A DNA stretch of 64,000 nt from CAYYMH01 sp964472785 (GTDB lineage Bacteria; Zhuqueibacterota; Zhuqueibacteria; Thermofontimicrobiales; Thermofontimicrobiaceae): contig CAYYMH010000019.1 of the NCBI GenBank assembly GCA_964472785.1, forward strand, positions 1-64,000. Direction: 5' to 3'. Below, one piece after another: positions 52,129 through 61,590 of the stretch; within the stretch, counting starts at the first letter, position 1; each line of letters opens with the position of its first letter. The position numbers and the translations under genes were made by a program. The notes beneath the pieces are model-generated. The model was not told where the DNA came from and searched no databases. It saw only the letters and a list, made by a program, of their open reading frames with translations.

Positions 52129-54132
52129 TTATTCCGGTTTTTTTACCAAATCATATATTTTTGCTTCTAAAAAAACATTGAGCAAATCGCCATCAACCTT
52201 TCCTTCGTCAACTTCCCATTGCAAAATATCCAGTGCTTTTTCAATTGGAACGGATTTTTTATAGGGTCGATCCCAGGCAGTTAATGCATCGAAAATGTCG
52301 GCGATAGTCATCATTTTGGATTGAATTGGTATTTCCTGATCCGATAACTTTCGCGGATATCCGCTTCCATCTAATTTTTCGTGGTGAGCATAGGCAATTT
52401 GGGGAATGCCACTCAGCTCTTTGGTCCAGGGGATTCTATTCAAGAAGTTAAAAGTATGTGTTACATGCGACTCGATTTCTTCGCGCTCAATTTGACTCAA
52501 ACTTCCTTTTGGAATTGAGAGTCGTTCAATTTCCCGTTCCGTTAGCAAATGTTCAAACTTTCCGTTTTCGTTAATGACAATATTTGCAATTTTAGATAGC
52601 ATCTCGAAGCCGGCGCTTTTCATCACGGTTGGTTCGTTTATTTCGAATATTACTTTCAAATACTGATCTAATTGTTCCAGCCTGTCCTGAGTTTGCTGAT
52701 CAATTGTCTGTAATTTGGAGAGCGCTTTTTCGCGTGCCTCTTCCAGCAAATAGTTTAGCTTTTCCTTTGAATAATTGAGTTCGGTAGCCTGGCTAAATAT
52801 TTTAAATCTGGTTTTAATGGCGTCTAATTCATACGGAAAAAGCTTTTTGGCTTTGACCAGGATATTTTCACGTACACCGATTTTCCCGAAATCGTGGAGC
52901 AGCGCCGCATAATTAATTTGTTGAATGTCATCCCTGGAAAATCTTACTTGTCGGAACCGTCCCAGCTTTATTTTATCTATGGTTGCAGCCAAAGATGTAG
53001 TTAATGTTGCGACACGTTCAGAATGTCCGAAAGTAGTAGGATCTCTCTGTTCAATCGCATGCACGGATGCTTTGATAAATCCCTCGAAAAGATTCTTAAT
53101 TTCTTCGTAAAGTCTTGTATTTTCAATCGAAACAGCAGCTTGACTGGCAAGCGAACTGGCTAAATCAACACACTTTTTGTCAAATCTAACAACGTCTTCT
53201 TCAACTTTGCTCTTCGAGCTTAATCGCGCATTCCAGTTCTTTTTTTTATTTATTAATTGCAGCACGCCAATAATTTCATCTTTATGATTTTTCATGGGAA
53301 TAACTAACATTGATGTGGTACGGTATCCGACAGATTCATCAAAAGAGCGATTGTGCGTGAATTCTGAATTTTTTGGCAGGTTATAAACATCGTCGATATT
53401 CAAAATTTCTCCGGAAAGAGCAACCTGACCTGCAATACTCCGCTTTTCAATCGGCATTAAGGATTCATTAAAATCAACCTCTATCGAGTCGCATTGTGCA
53501 AGTTTGAAACGGAGTTGCTTATCTTTAAAATAATCAGACTCATCTGCCTCGATATCTTCAATTTTTTCCACCAAATAAAGACTTCCTGCATCGGCAACAG
53601 TTATTTCTCTGCTTTTTTTTAAGATCATTTCCAACAGTTTGTCCGGATCGCGCTCTGCGGATAAGGCAATGCCAATATCATTCAATTCACGAAGTTCTTT
53701 GGTCTGTGCGTCAAAAAGTTGTTGCAATTTAACTAAATCTTGTTTATTCAATAAATACTGCCGTGCGTTTTGCAGGAACTGATGGAATAATTTGTCACTG
53801 ATTGATAACGGAATGCTCTGCACAAACTCGAATAATAGATTACCTGAAGGAAGTTTCAAATCTGTTTTTTCCGAGTCATCCACAACAATAATTGAGAGGT
53901 ATTTACCTGTGTTATTTAAATTTAAATCATCTGCTTTATCAATAAAATAGCTAAAATGGGTTCGATCAATAACCAGAATAAAAAAATTATGTTGCTCAAT
54001 TTGTTGTAGAAAAGATGCTTTTGATTTGATATGTTTGATTTTAAATTCATTATTGAGATTGACAAATCGGTTAGCAATTTTTGGAGTGAATTCATCACAA
54101 AAACAAAAGATGATAGTTTGTTCCCGGTGCAT
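52129..54132 (-). CDS. GAF and HD-GYP domain signalling protein
   Basis: A 667-residue protein, likely a cyclic di-nucleotide phosphodiesterase. The first ~130 residues look like a receiver-type domain lacking a clear phosphoacceptor Asp. A GAF domain covers about 150-340 (EITVADAGSLYLVEK, VGYRTTSMLVIPMKNHKDE). The HD-GYP domain has HSERVATLTTSLA, HDFGKIGVREN (His413-Asp414) and HHEKLDGSGYP (583-593). HD and HHE are about 170 residues apart, more than usual, because of a helical insert between them. It stands alone between the Hsp20 genes and the divergent opp gene. Confidence 0.9.
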   Translation of the reverse strand: MHREQTIIFCFCDEFTPKIANRFVNLNNEFKIKHIKSKASFLQQIEQHNFFILVIDRTHFSYFIDKADDLNLNNTGKYLSIIVVDDSEKTDLKLPSGNLLFEFVQSIPLSISDKLFHQFLQNARQYLLNKQDLVKLQQLFDAQTKELRELNDIGIALSAERDPDKLLEMILKKSREITVADAGSLYLVEKIEDIEADESDYFKDKQLRFKLAQCDSIEVDFNESLMPIEKRSIAGQVALSGEILNIDDVYNLPKNSEFTHNRSFDESVGYRTTSMLVIPMKNHKDEIIGVLQLINKKKNWNARLSSKSKVEEDVVRFDKKCVDLASSLASQAAVSIENTRLYEEIKNLFEGFIKASVHAIEQRDPTTFGHSERVATLTTSLAATIDKIKLGRFRQVRFSRDDIQQINYAALLHDFGKIGVRENILVKAKKLFPYELDAIKTRFKIFSQATELNYSKEKLNYLLEEAREKALSKLQTIDQQTQDRLEQLDQYLKVIFEINEPTVMKSAGFEMLSKIANIVINENGKFEHLLTEREIERLSIPKGSLSQIEREEIESHVTHTFNFLNRIPWTKELSGIPQIAYAHHEKLDGSGYPRKLSDQEIPIQSKMMTIADIFDALTAWDRPYKKSVPIEKALDILQWEVDEGKVDGDLLNVFLEAKIYDLVKKPE

Positions 54133-54467
54133 TTTCTCTCCTTCTGAAAATGTAATGTAATATCAATGTAATCGAAGAGTTAACAAAATTAAAAAAGCAA
54201 TTAATGCTGATAACTAAATTATAATTATTCATTTCTCTTCATTAATGTTTCAATATAGCAAACAAAGTTAACAATGGCAAGCATTTTTTAAAATCATACA
54301 ATTTTGTAAATTCTTGTAATCTCTATCATTAATCGTTGGTTAAAAACACTTTTAATAATTCAAAGCTTTATCATTAGTACTTGACAAATTAGAATATTTT
54401 GGATATATTTCCTTATTGAATGAATTAAATGATCCATTCAAAAGGACTTCTTGTTTAGGAGCGTAAT
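54133..54467. other. Divergent promoter region
   Basis: 335 bases between the HD-GYP gene and the peptide-binding protein. The plus strand holds the promoter described separately at 54381-54409. The rest is AT-rich, without a gene or repeat copy. Confidence 0.6.
54381..54409 (+). promoter_or_regulatory. Sigma-70-type promoter of the peptide-binding protein gene
   Basis: TTGACA, a 17-base spacer, then TATATT. The -35 is a perfect match and spacing is ideal. Transcription would start near 54416, leaving a leader of about 50 bases before the ATG at 54468, which has GGAGC upstream. Confidence 0.75.
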
Positions 54468-56141
54468 ATGAAATACATCAGTATTCTGTTAATTCTGTTT
54501 TTGTCGATTTTTCTGGTCTTTTCGTGTGGCAGTGATAAAAACAATCAAAACAAAACCGACATTCACGCTCACTTTGATCCCGAAAAACCGGAATACGGCG
54601 GTACTCTGATTCGGGCGTTGAGCGGCGATCCGGTGTCCTTGCAACCTTTGTACGGCTACAGCGATGGTGCTTCCTGTGAGGTAATTATCCATTTGTTTCC
54701 GCCATTGGTCAGAAAATTGGAAGATGTGGAAAATCCCGGTAAACCAAAGCTGACACCGGTACTTGCAGAAAATTGGGAATTTTCTGATAACGGTAAAGTG
54801 CTTAATTTCAAATTGCGAGAAAATGTATTTTGGGAAGATGGTGTTGAAGTGACAACCGATGACGTTATTTTTACCTACCAGAAAGCAATCGATCCGGCGA
54901 CCAAAACCATCGTGCATTATGCGTTCAGTAAAATTGATACCGTGCTCGCTTTGGATAAGTATCGGTTTAAAGTAATTTATAAACAGCCGTTCGTTTACGC
55001 CGTATTTCGCTGGGATATTGGGTTGTTGCCTAAACATATTTTAGAAGGAAAAAATATCAACACCGATGAATTTAATCGGCATCCGGTCGGTTATGGCATG
55101 TTTAAATTCAAAGAATGGAAAAGCAACGAGCAAATCATTTTAGAGGCAAACGAAAACAGTTACTGGGGACGTCCGTATTTGGATAGAATGATTTTCAGAA
55201 TTATCCCGGAATCCGCAGTACAGATTCTGGAACTCAAAGCTGGAAATCTGGATTTGGTGACACGGTTGCACACGTCTCAATTTGTCAGAGATTTGACCGG
55301 GCCGGAAGTTGAGCAAATAATTAATAAATATGAATACAAAGATAATTTTATGTACGGATTGGTGTTTAATCTGAAAAATACACTTTTTCAGGATCGAACT
55401 TTGCGTCAGGCAATTAATTACGCCATTGATAAACAGAGCATTATTGAAGGCGTCCAGTACGGTATGGGGAGACCTTGTTGGGGACCGATTCCGCCGGAAT
55501 CCTGGGCGTACAAACCTAACATTAAAAAATATCCTTTTAATCCTGAAAAAGCGCGCGAATTGCTCTCTCAAATTGGTTGGGACGATAGCGACAATGATGG
55601 CATTTTAGATAAAAACGGTAATCCTTTGGAATTTACCATGCTCTCCCCGCAAAATGAAGCAGTTCAGCAAATCGTCACCATTGTTCAGCAGCAACTCAAA
55701 CAGGTTGGCATTTCAATGAAAATCAAAGTTGTTGAGTGGAGTGTCTATTTGAATACTTTTATTGCTAATCGAAACTTTGATATGTGCGTAACCCGCGGTG
55801 GACTGGGCGTGCTGGATCCGGATTTGTCTTTTGAATTTCATTCCAGCCAAATTCACGACACGGAGTATAATTGGGCAACCTACATCAATCCGGTGCTCGA
55901 TAGTTTAATCGAAAAATCCCTCACTACATTTGACAAAAAAGAAAGAAAAGCGTGCTTTTACCAGGCACAACAAATTTTAGCCGAAGACGTCCCTGTGATT
56001 TATCTCTATTTGAGAAACAGCATGTTCGCGACGAACAAACGCGTTCAGGGACCGAAGCCTTATCCGGCACCACTCGGCTTTGATTACAACCTTGATGATT
56101 GGTGGATTCCTAAAGTATTTCAGAGAAACAATCAGCAATAG
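54468..56141 (+). CDS. Peptide ABC transporter substrate-binding lipoprotein (OppA/DppA family)
   Basis: A 557-residue extracytoplasmic binding protein. Signal ILLILFLSIFLVFSC gives a lipobox Cys at 20. The SBP_bac_5 fold is clear: EYGGTLIRALSGDPVSLQPL, LAENWEFSDNGKVLNFKLRE, EDGVEVTTDDVIFTYQKAID, FNLKNTLFQDRTLRQAINYA and FNPEKARELLSQIGWDDSD. It is the only plus-strand Opp component and has no permease neighbour. The substrate is probably a peptide but could be nickel or a glycan. Confidence 0.94.
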   Translation: MKYISILLILFLSIFLVFSCGSDKNNQNKTDIHAHFDPEKPEYGGTLIRALSGDPVSLQPLYGYSDGASCEVIIHLFPPLVRKLEDVENPGKPKLTPVLAENWEFSDNGKVLNFKLRENVFWEDGVEVTTDDVIFTYQKAIDPATKTIVHYAFSKIDTVLALDKYRFKVIYKQPFVYAVFRWDIGLLPKHILEGKNINTDEFNRHPVGYGMFKFKEWKSNEQIILEANENSYWGRPYLDRMIFRIIPESAVQILELKAGNLDLVTRLHTSQFVRDLTGPEVEQIINKYEYKDNFMYGLVFNLKNTLFQDRTLRQAINYAIDKQSIIEGVQYGMGRPCWGPIPPESWAYKPNIKKYPFNPEKARELLSQIGWDDSDNDGILDKNGNPLEFTMLSPQNEAVQQIVTIVQQQLKQVGISMKIKVVEWSVYLNTFIANRNFDMCVTRGGLGVLDPDLSFEFHSSQIHDTEYNWATYINPVLDSLIEKSLTTFDKKERKACFYQAQQILAEDVPVIYLYLRNSMFATNKRVQGPKPYPAPLGFDYNLDDWWIPKVFQRNNQQ

Positions 56142-56228
56142 ATTTAACATTGATCGAACAATAGGTGCACGCCACCTAAATTAATAAACAAAAAATAATG
56201 AAACAGTTGCAAATTAAAGAATTCCATT

Positions 56229-57212
56229 ATGCGCAATAGAGTTATTTTAATTTTCTTCCTTATCACCCTCTCTCTGAGCCAACTGTATTCCCAAAGTCTC
56301 GGTTTCAGAACCAGAGTATCCGGTTATTATTTAGGCGGACAATTTAGTTATGACATTTATAAGCCATATTCACAAATTTTCATAAACCTCAAAAGATTTT
56401 CCTCGCCCGTGGTCATAAATAAAGGAGAGGAATTTCAAATTTATTCGATGCTATTTGAAAGAATGCTTAGTCCAAAATACGTGCTCTTTCAAACCACTTT
56501 TTATCAAATGACCGCCTTAAGCTCATTTCTGGAAACGGATCATTCAATTATCTATCATCGATTTAACTCAATCAGTGACATAAACTTATTACGATCATTT
56601 GGTTCCGGTTATGAAGAACCCTATGCTTTCACTTTATTTGTTGGCAATATCCTATTTTTAAGCTATGGGGAAAAAACAAACCAGTTACAAAGCAAAAAAC
56701 CTCAAGCAGGTTCAGCTCTGGCCGGTGTTGGCTACAGCTTCGGAAAGCATCAGGTGTTAGACAATATTTATCTGCATGATTTCTGGCAACAACTCGAACT
56801 GATCCTGGTTGGAAATTTACATGAGCCGGAGAGAAGAAAAATGAGCTGGAATTTCCGAATCGGACTCAAGTTTCATAACAACGGACTACTCCGGGACGTT
56901 TATGTTCTGACATTTGAAAGAAACCATACGAGCTGGACGGCGAATAATTTATCAATTACCCAAAACAGTGTGTTTAAATATCAGTCGTATGTGCCACAAT
57001 CATTCTCTAACAGGCCACCGTTTTTTGTTTATCATTTGCTGACCTACGGCAAAAAATTTCCGGTTGAAATTTTCAAGCGAAAAATATTTCTCCTGTTCGG
57101 GGGCGGATTCAAATGGGAATGGGTGCATTTATATGATCGCAACTTAAATAAATTCAATGAAAAGCCATCAGGTCATATTACCTGGCTCATCCAACCAAAT
57201 ATCGAGTTTTAA
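56229..57212 (+). CDS. Outer-membrane-type protein of unknown function
   Basis: A 327-residue exported protein with signal ILIFFLITLSLSQLYSQS. The mature chain alternates aromatic and polar residues (FRTRVSGYYLGGQFSYDIYK, RRKMSWNFRIGLKFHN) and ends in a phenylalanine (NIEF). These are marks of a beta-barrel outer-membrane protein. No family was recognised. It follows the peptide-binding protein by 87 bases and is four bases from the next small gene. Confidence 0.6.
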   Translation: MRNRVILIFFLITLSLSQLYSQSLGFRTRVSGYYLGGQFSYDIYKPYSQIFINLKRFSSPVVINKGEEFQIYSMLFERMLSPKYVLFQTTFYQMTALSSFLETDHSIIYHRFNSISDINLLRSFGSGYEEPYAFTLFVGNILFLSYGEKTNQLQSKKPQAGSALAGVGYSFGKHQVLDNIYLHDFWQQLELILVGNLHEPERRKMSWNFRIGLKFHNNGLLRDVYVLTFERNHTSWTANNLSITQNSVFKYQSYVPQSFSNRPPFFVYHLLTYGKKFPVEIFKRKIFLLFGGGFKWEWVHLYDRNLNKFNEKPSGHITWLIQPNIEF

Positions 57213-57215
57213 GCC

Positions 57216-57383
57216 ATGGCAGAAGTCATCAATTTACCAGTATTTTTGTTCGTGATCCTGATTTTCATTTTGATTGCACTTCCATTTATTATGATTATTC
57301 GTTTGTTGAACAGGCTTTACAAACGATTTGAAAAAATGGAGCAGAATTTACAAAAAATTATCAAGCGTAAAAACAATGAATAA
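57216..57383 (+). CDS. Single-pass membrane peptide, 55 residues
   Basis: A short gene between the barrel-like protein and the VOC gene, starting with ATG at 57216 and stopping with TAA at 57381. MAEVINLPVFLFVILIFILI leads into an IALPFIMIIRLLN membrane segment and a basic amphipathic tail (YKRFEKMEQNLQKIIKRKNN). No family was recognised. Its position three bases after the preceding stop suggests translation with it. Confidence 0.55.
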   Translation: MAEVINLPVFLFVILIFILIALPFIMIIRLLNRLYKRFEKMEQNLQKIIKRKNNE

Positions 57384-57397
57384 AAAAGGAGTGAATT

Positions 57398-57787
57398 ATG
57401 CAACGCATACAGGCAAATTTTAATTTATATGCGGAAGACATTCAGCGGGCTATCGCATTCTATCAGGAAAATTTCGGCTTTGAACATTTAGGCAATATTG
57501 GCGCTGATGAAAATGAAAAGTGGGCAGCATTAAAACTTGAGAATACCATTATTTGGCTGGGAGAAAATGGCGCATCGCTGGGTCTGATTTTGCTCGTAGA
57601 TAAAAACATTGAATCGTTGATTGACCGACTAAAAACCAATGGCGTCTCTTTTTTCATCCCGGATAAATTCTCTAAATCCGCCGAAAAATCTGATCCATCA
57701 TTTATCGCTACAGACTGGGGAAAGCATAGCTGGTTTTATGATTCGGAACGGAATGTGGTGATGTTGTTTGAGCCGGCAGAGGGGTAA
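57398..57787 (+). CDS. VOC-family glyoxalase/bleomycin-resistance-like protein
   Basis: A 129-residue protein with the paired beta-alpha-beta-beta-beta units of vicinal-oxygen-chelate proteins: NLYAEDIQRAIAFYQENFGF, EKWAALKLENTIIWLGENG, then a second unit with SLIDRLKTNGVSFFI and WFYDSERNVVMLFEPAEG. The final Glu is a likely metal ligand. Substrate unknown. An in-frame AAAAAGGAG precedes the start. Confidence 0.85.
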   Translation: MQRIQANFNLYAEDIQRAIAFYQENFGFEHLGNIGADENEKWAALKLENTIIWLGENGASLGLILLVDKNIESLIDRLKTNGVSFFIPDKFSKSAEKSDPSFIATDWGKHSWFYDSERNVVMLFEPAEG

Positions 57788-57917
57788 TTGCTAAAAATAA
57801 GCTTAACTAAATTTTTAATACAATAAATGAGAATACGGGAAAAGCCCGGAATAACTGCACCACAATTCCAATTTTAATACCACCCTCCACCCTATTCAAG
57901 AATATTTCAGGAATGCT

Positions 57918-58586
57918 TTACGGCTTCCACCCCTGAACATGCCACGCCATATCCCAGAACATCCATTCGTACCGACAGGACTTTTCGAAAATATCCTGAA
58001 TGCGATTTAATTCAGCTTTGGGATAGCCTTCCACAGCAGTGTCCAAAATTCCGAACCACCAATTGACCATTTCCCGAAATTCCGGCACCGCGTAAGTCAT
58101 CAGCCACGATTTGAACGGATGGTCATCAGGTATTTCCTTGCCTTCGGTGAATTTGGCGCCGATTTCGATGTAAATCCAGCCGCAGGGTAAAATGGCAGCC
58201 ATTCCCTCTGCTAAAGTACCGGTGCGTGTAAATCGGAACAGATGATCGACGTACGCTTTGCAGGTTGGCGCCATTTCTGTTTTTAATGCATCTTCCATAG
58301 TGATACCAAACTGCTCAAAGTACTGCTCTTTCAGCATGGACTCAATTTTGAAAGACTCTTTTGCCGCATCCAACATCGCGATAATATTATTCACGTCAGG
58401 CATCAAAGGCGCGACCCATGCCATTGCTCTGGCGTAATCAACAATGTAAAGCGAATCCTGGATCATGTAATAGCGGAATTTATCCATGGGCAATGTCCCG
58501 TCACCCAATCCTTTGACAAAGGGGTGCTTAAATTGATCCTGAAGAATGGGATCAGCGGCTTTTTTTATTGATTCTGAAAATTTCAT
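57918..58586 (-). CDS. TenA-family aminopyrimidine aminohydrolase (thiaminase II)
   Basis: Hydrolyses formylaminopyrimidine or aminomethylpyrimidine to recycle thiamine precursors, or in some branches other amines. The start is the ATG at 58586, with GAGGAGGG eleven bases upstream; a longer in-frame version would overlap the aminotransferase gene. The 222 residues include SLYIVDYARAMAWV and LPCGWIYIEIG, whose Cys is residue 135, as in characterised TenA. The C-terminus has the conserved YEWMFWDMAW, bearing the second catalytic Glu. It is the last gene of a six-gene minus-strand set. Confidence 0.9.
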   Translation of the reverse strand: MKFSESIKKAADPILQDQFKHPFVKGLGDGTLPMDKFRYYMIQDSLYIVDYARAMAWVAPLMPDVNNIIAMLDAAKESFKIESMLKEQYFEQFGITMEDALKTEMAPTCKAYVDHLFRFTRTGTLAEGMAAILPCGWIYIEIGAKFTEGKEIPDDHPFKSWLMTYAVPEFREMVNWWFGILDTAVEGYPKAELNRIQDIFEKSCRYEWMFWDMAWHVQGWKP

Positions 58587-58653
58587 TTTGGATTTTTCCC
58601 TCCTCATCATATCATTCCAAGTTATCAAATCATTCAAACAAGTATGTAAACGA

Positions 58654-59826
58654 TTATTGCTTAAAATATGTTTCCATCCTGTCAAATGCTTTATGAATCA
58701 TCTCTTCGGGGACGCAAAAGGAAAGCCTTAAATGTCCCTCACCAGTAATCCCAAAATCGCATCCTGGTGTTGTGGAAACCTTTGCTTCACGCAATAATTT
58801 TTCACAGAATGCTTTTGAGTTCCTTCCTTCTTCGCTTAATATTTTCGGAAACATGAGATAGGAACCATCAGGTTTTTTGTATTCAAAAATCGCATTCAAC
58901 CGGTCTAATCGTTCACACATCAAATTACGCGCTGACAAATATTTTCCCCTGAATTCAATAACGCAGTCCTGCGAACCTTTCAACGCGCCGAGTGCTGCAT
59001 ACTGCGACACCACTGGAACACAAATGGCAAAAGGAATGTGCACTTTATTAATTTGGGGAATCAATTCTTCATGGGCGTGAAGATAGCCAATCCGCCAGCC
59101 TGTCATGGCATAGGTTTTCGTAAAGGTGAAACAACTGATCACATTTTTCTTCATTTCCGGAATCGAGGCAATACTGAAGTGTTTGTGACCATCGAAAACA
59201 AAATATTCATAGGCTTCATCGGTAATCACCATCAGATTATGTTTTAGGGCGATTTCAGCTAATTTGATCAATTGCTGTTCGCTAAAAACGGTTCCGGTGG
59301 GATTGCTGGGAGAACAATACAATATAGCTTTCGTTTTCGGTGTAATTGCTTTCTCAATTGCGTCAATATCCAAACTAAACCCTTGCTCTTCAATGGTCGG
59401 AGCAAAAACCGGTCGCCCGGATGCCAGCAACACCTGATTGATGTGGGTCGAGTACGTCGGCGACGGCAATATCACTTCATCTCCCGGGTCGATAGTCGCC
59501 ATGATTGCAGCGGCGATTCCCTCGATAGCACCGACTGTTACCAGTATTTGCGCTGGATTTGCATTAATATGATTATCCCGTTTGAGCTTTTTGGATATTT
59601 CCTCTCGCAGCGCTAATAACCCGGCGCTTTCCGAATAGCCGTCCACCAGCCCTTTTTGAATTGCTTCAATTGCAGCCTGTCGAATGTGTTCAGGAGCACC
59701 CGAAGTTGGTTTTGCCCACGATAGAAATGCCACATCCTCGATCTGTTTCGATAACCTGGTCATTTCATGAATGGCAGATTTTGGTATTTGTGTAACCCGT
59801 TCTGATATGATTTTTTCATTCATCAT
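58654..59826 (-). CDS. PLP-dependent aminotransferase, class I/II
   Basis: A 390-residue fold-type I aminotransferase. GYSESAGLLALREEIS near the N-terminus, VTVGAIEGIAAAIMATIDPG for cofactor phosphate contacts, SPSNPTGTV, ITDEAYEYFVFD, and TFTKTYAMTGWRIGYL with the Schiff-base Lys237. RLSFCVPEEMI closes the C-terminal domain. The family includes aspartate and aromatic-acid aminotransferases; the substrate is not clear. It lies between the DUF59-like gene and the TenA gene, so a substrate linked to that cluster is possible. Confidence 0.9.
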   Translation of the reverse strand: MMNEKIISERVTQIPKSAIHEMTRLSKQIEDVAFLSWAKPTSGAPEHIRQAAIEAIQKGLVDGYSESAGLLALREEISKKLKRDNHINANPAQILVTVGAIEGIAAAIMATIDPGDEVILPSPTYSTHINQVLLASGRPVFAPTIEEQGFSLDIDAIEKAITPKTKAILYCSPSNPTGTVFSEQQLIKLAEIALKHNLMVITDEAYEYFVFDGHKHFSIASIPEMKKNVISCFTFTKTYAMTGWRIGYLHAHEELIPQINKVHIPFAICVPVVSQYAALGALKGSQDCVIEFRGKYLSARNLMCERLDRLNAIFEYKKPDGSYLMFPKILSEEGRNSKAFCEKLLREAKVSTTPGCDFGITGEGHLRLSFCVPEEMIHKAFDRMETYFKQ

Positions 59827-59892
59827 ATTAATCCCTCATTTTCAAGTGGAAACATAAAAATATTTCCTTCATTATTTCTTGCAAGCCGTTTA

Positions 59893-60228
59893 TCAGGAAA
59901 AATTTGATTTGTTGAACTTCTCCCAACTCTTCTTTTCAAACGCCAGAAATCTTTCAAATTCTTTTTGTTTCATTTCTGTGTGTGTAAAGTAGAATTTCAA
60001 TTCCAAATCCTCAATTGCTTTTTTCACATCCGTTATGATTTTATCTCTCACCGAAATTTCTTTTGCCGCTGCTCCAATAAAGGGGAAAGAGAGGATAATT
60101 GCAGCAATATTGTTCTGCATGGTAATCTTTTTTATGATACCCAATTCCACAATATTTGCTTCCACAACCGGATGTTTAATTTTTGATAATACATCCCAAA
60201 CGTCTTTCTCTGTAATATTGCTCATCAT
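59893..60228 (-). CDS. DUF59/MIP18-like protein with a long helical tail
   Basis: A 111-residue protein. The N-terminal domain (EKDVWDVLSKIKHPVVEANI, VELGIIKKITMQNNIAAIIL) matches the MIP18/DUF59 fold of iron-sulphur assembly factors such as SufT. The usual Cys-Pro of that family is replaced by SFPFIGAAAKEISV, with no Cys at all. The second half is a charged helix. Without the Cys, a normal iron-sulphur transfer role is doubtful. It starts 47 bases downstream of the CGGC gene. Confidence 0.72.
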   Translation of the reverse strand: MMSNITEKDVWDVLSKIKHPVVEANIVELGIIKKITMQNNIAAIILSFPFIGAAAKEISVRDKIITDVKKAIEDLELKFYFTHTEMKQKEFERFLAFEKKSWEKFNKSNFS

Positions 60229-60275
60229 TCACCTAAATTTATTCGAATTGCATATCATCGGTTTTGATATTTATA

Positions 60276-60725
60276 TCAGTTATAAGCCAATCGTGTCTTT
60301 TCATCCGCCAGTGTTGGCTGAATAATTTCTCGCCAGATTGGAGATTCCCATGTTTCCAAATTAGAATGGGTGATGTAATATTTTTGCGGAATCGGGTGTG
60401 TACCGTAAACAACATTTAGCCCGTATTTTTCTTCGATAAAATTTTTAAAAGTTGTAATTCGCGGGCACGGCGGATAGCCGACGACCAAGCCGGTAGCTAA
60501 ATGAATAACCTCGGCGCCATTCTTTTTCATTTCCTCCGGAGCATATTCAACATTCCCCCCGGGACAACCATCGCACGTCGTGTAACCAACCAATTCTACT
60601 TCCTGATTTTTGTAAATGCTAAACGCGCCTTCCCGCTCCCGCAAAGAACGAAAACATTTTCCGCCAGCGCACGTGTGATAGCGATGACAGATGATAATGC
60701 CGAGTTTGACTTTTTCTCTCATCAT
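60276..60725 (-). CDS. CGGC-domain protein (cysteine-rich, probable metal or redox role)
   Basis: A 149-residue protein from an ATG at 60725 (or 60722), with AAGAGGAA upstream. It is rich in cysteine: ICHRYHTCAGGKCFRSLRE near the N-terminus, TTCDGCPGGNVEYAPEEM in the middle and GYPPCPRITTF later. The CAGGKC and CDGCPG motifs are the mark of the CGGC domain, which is thought to bind metal or an iron-sulphur cluster. The function has not been established for the family. It adjoins an HD hydrolase and a DUF59-like protein. Confidence 0.85.
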   Translation of the reverse strand: MMREKVKLGIIICHRYHTCAGGKCFRSLREREGAFSIYKNQEVELVGYTTCDGCPGGNVEYAPEEMKKNGAEVIHLATGLVVGYPPCPRITTFKNFIEEKYGLNVVYGTHPIPQKYYITHSNLETWESPIWREIIQPTLADEKTRLAYN

Positions 60726-60766
60726 TTTTCCTCTTAATATCTTTTCTTTAATAGTTTTCATCGTCT

Positions 60767-61564
60767 TTAATGACTCAATTGATAATGCAGATGATCGTGA
60801 ACAACATCGAACATCTTCTCAATTTCATGCAAATTTGGCAAAACATCTCTGATTAATTCCAGGTAACAACGTTCTTCGATGTATTGTAATGTCGGTCTAA
60901 AATTAACATCAAAAACCCATCCGATCTGTAACAGTTTAAAATCATTAAGATTATTCACATGTTTAATATCGACAATGTTTTTATTCATCAAATCATGATA
61001 AACCGCTTCAGAAAAGCCGGGACTGTCTGGAAGGTCAAGCTCAATAGCGCCATTTCGCTGACCATTATTGTGATGATAATAATTCGTAACAACCCTCCAA
61101 ATATCCAATTTGTCAGCATCACGCAATAACTTTGTAAAAAACAAACAGGTGTCAGATTCATTTTCCGGCAGCATTGCACGGTTGTGATAGAGAACAGCTC
61201 GTTTGATTAGGTCTCTCACTGGTTCGCTAAATTCAAAAAGCACATCTTCTTTCTCTAATACACTGACACCCAATTCCGCATGGTTTGTTGATTTTCGATC
61301 TAAAAAAGTTTTATATTTCGCATACTGCTCAAAACGACCAATATCATGCAAAAGCGCGATAACTTCTGCCAAGAAAAGTTCATGTTGATTTAAACCGAGT
61401 AGCTTACCAATATTTAGAATTTCCATGCACACGCGAAAAGTATGATCTATTTTCAATACAATATTTTTTTGTAATTCAGCGTTGTCATATTTAAAGTGAT
61501 TGACATAATTATCAAACCAAATCTTCAAATTCGCTACACTTTTTTTATTTATTTGTGTAGTCAT
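60767..61564 (-). CDS. HD-domain metal-dependent hydrolase
   Basis: A 265-residue protein with the HD superfamily arrangement: KIDHTFRVCMEIL (first His), AEVIALLHDIGRFEQYAKYK (HD pair), NHAELGVSVL and RDADKLDIWRVVTNYYHH. The pattern fits nucleotide or phosphate-ester hydrolases of the HD type. The substrate is unknown. It lies 26 bases downstream of the DUF4405 gene and 42 bases upstream of the CGGC gene. Confidence 0.9.
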   Translation of the reverse strand: MTTQINKKSVANLKIWFDNYVNHFKYDNAELQKNIVLKIDHTFRVCMEILNIGKLLGLNQHELFLAEVIALLHDIGRFEQYAKYKTFLDRKSTNHAELGVSVLEKEDVLFEFSEPVRDLIKRAVLYHNRAMLPENESDTCLFFTKLLRDADKLDIWRVVTNYYHHNNGQRNGAIELDLPDSPGFSEAVYHDLMNKNIVDIKHVNNLNDFKLLQIGWVFDVNFRPTLQYIEERCYLELIRDVLPNLHEIEKMFDVVHDHLHYQLSH

Positions 61565-61590
61565 ATTTATCCCAGCTATTCAACATATTT

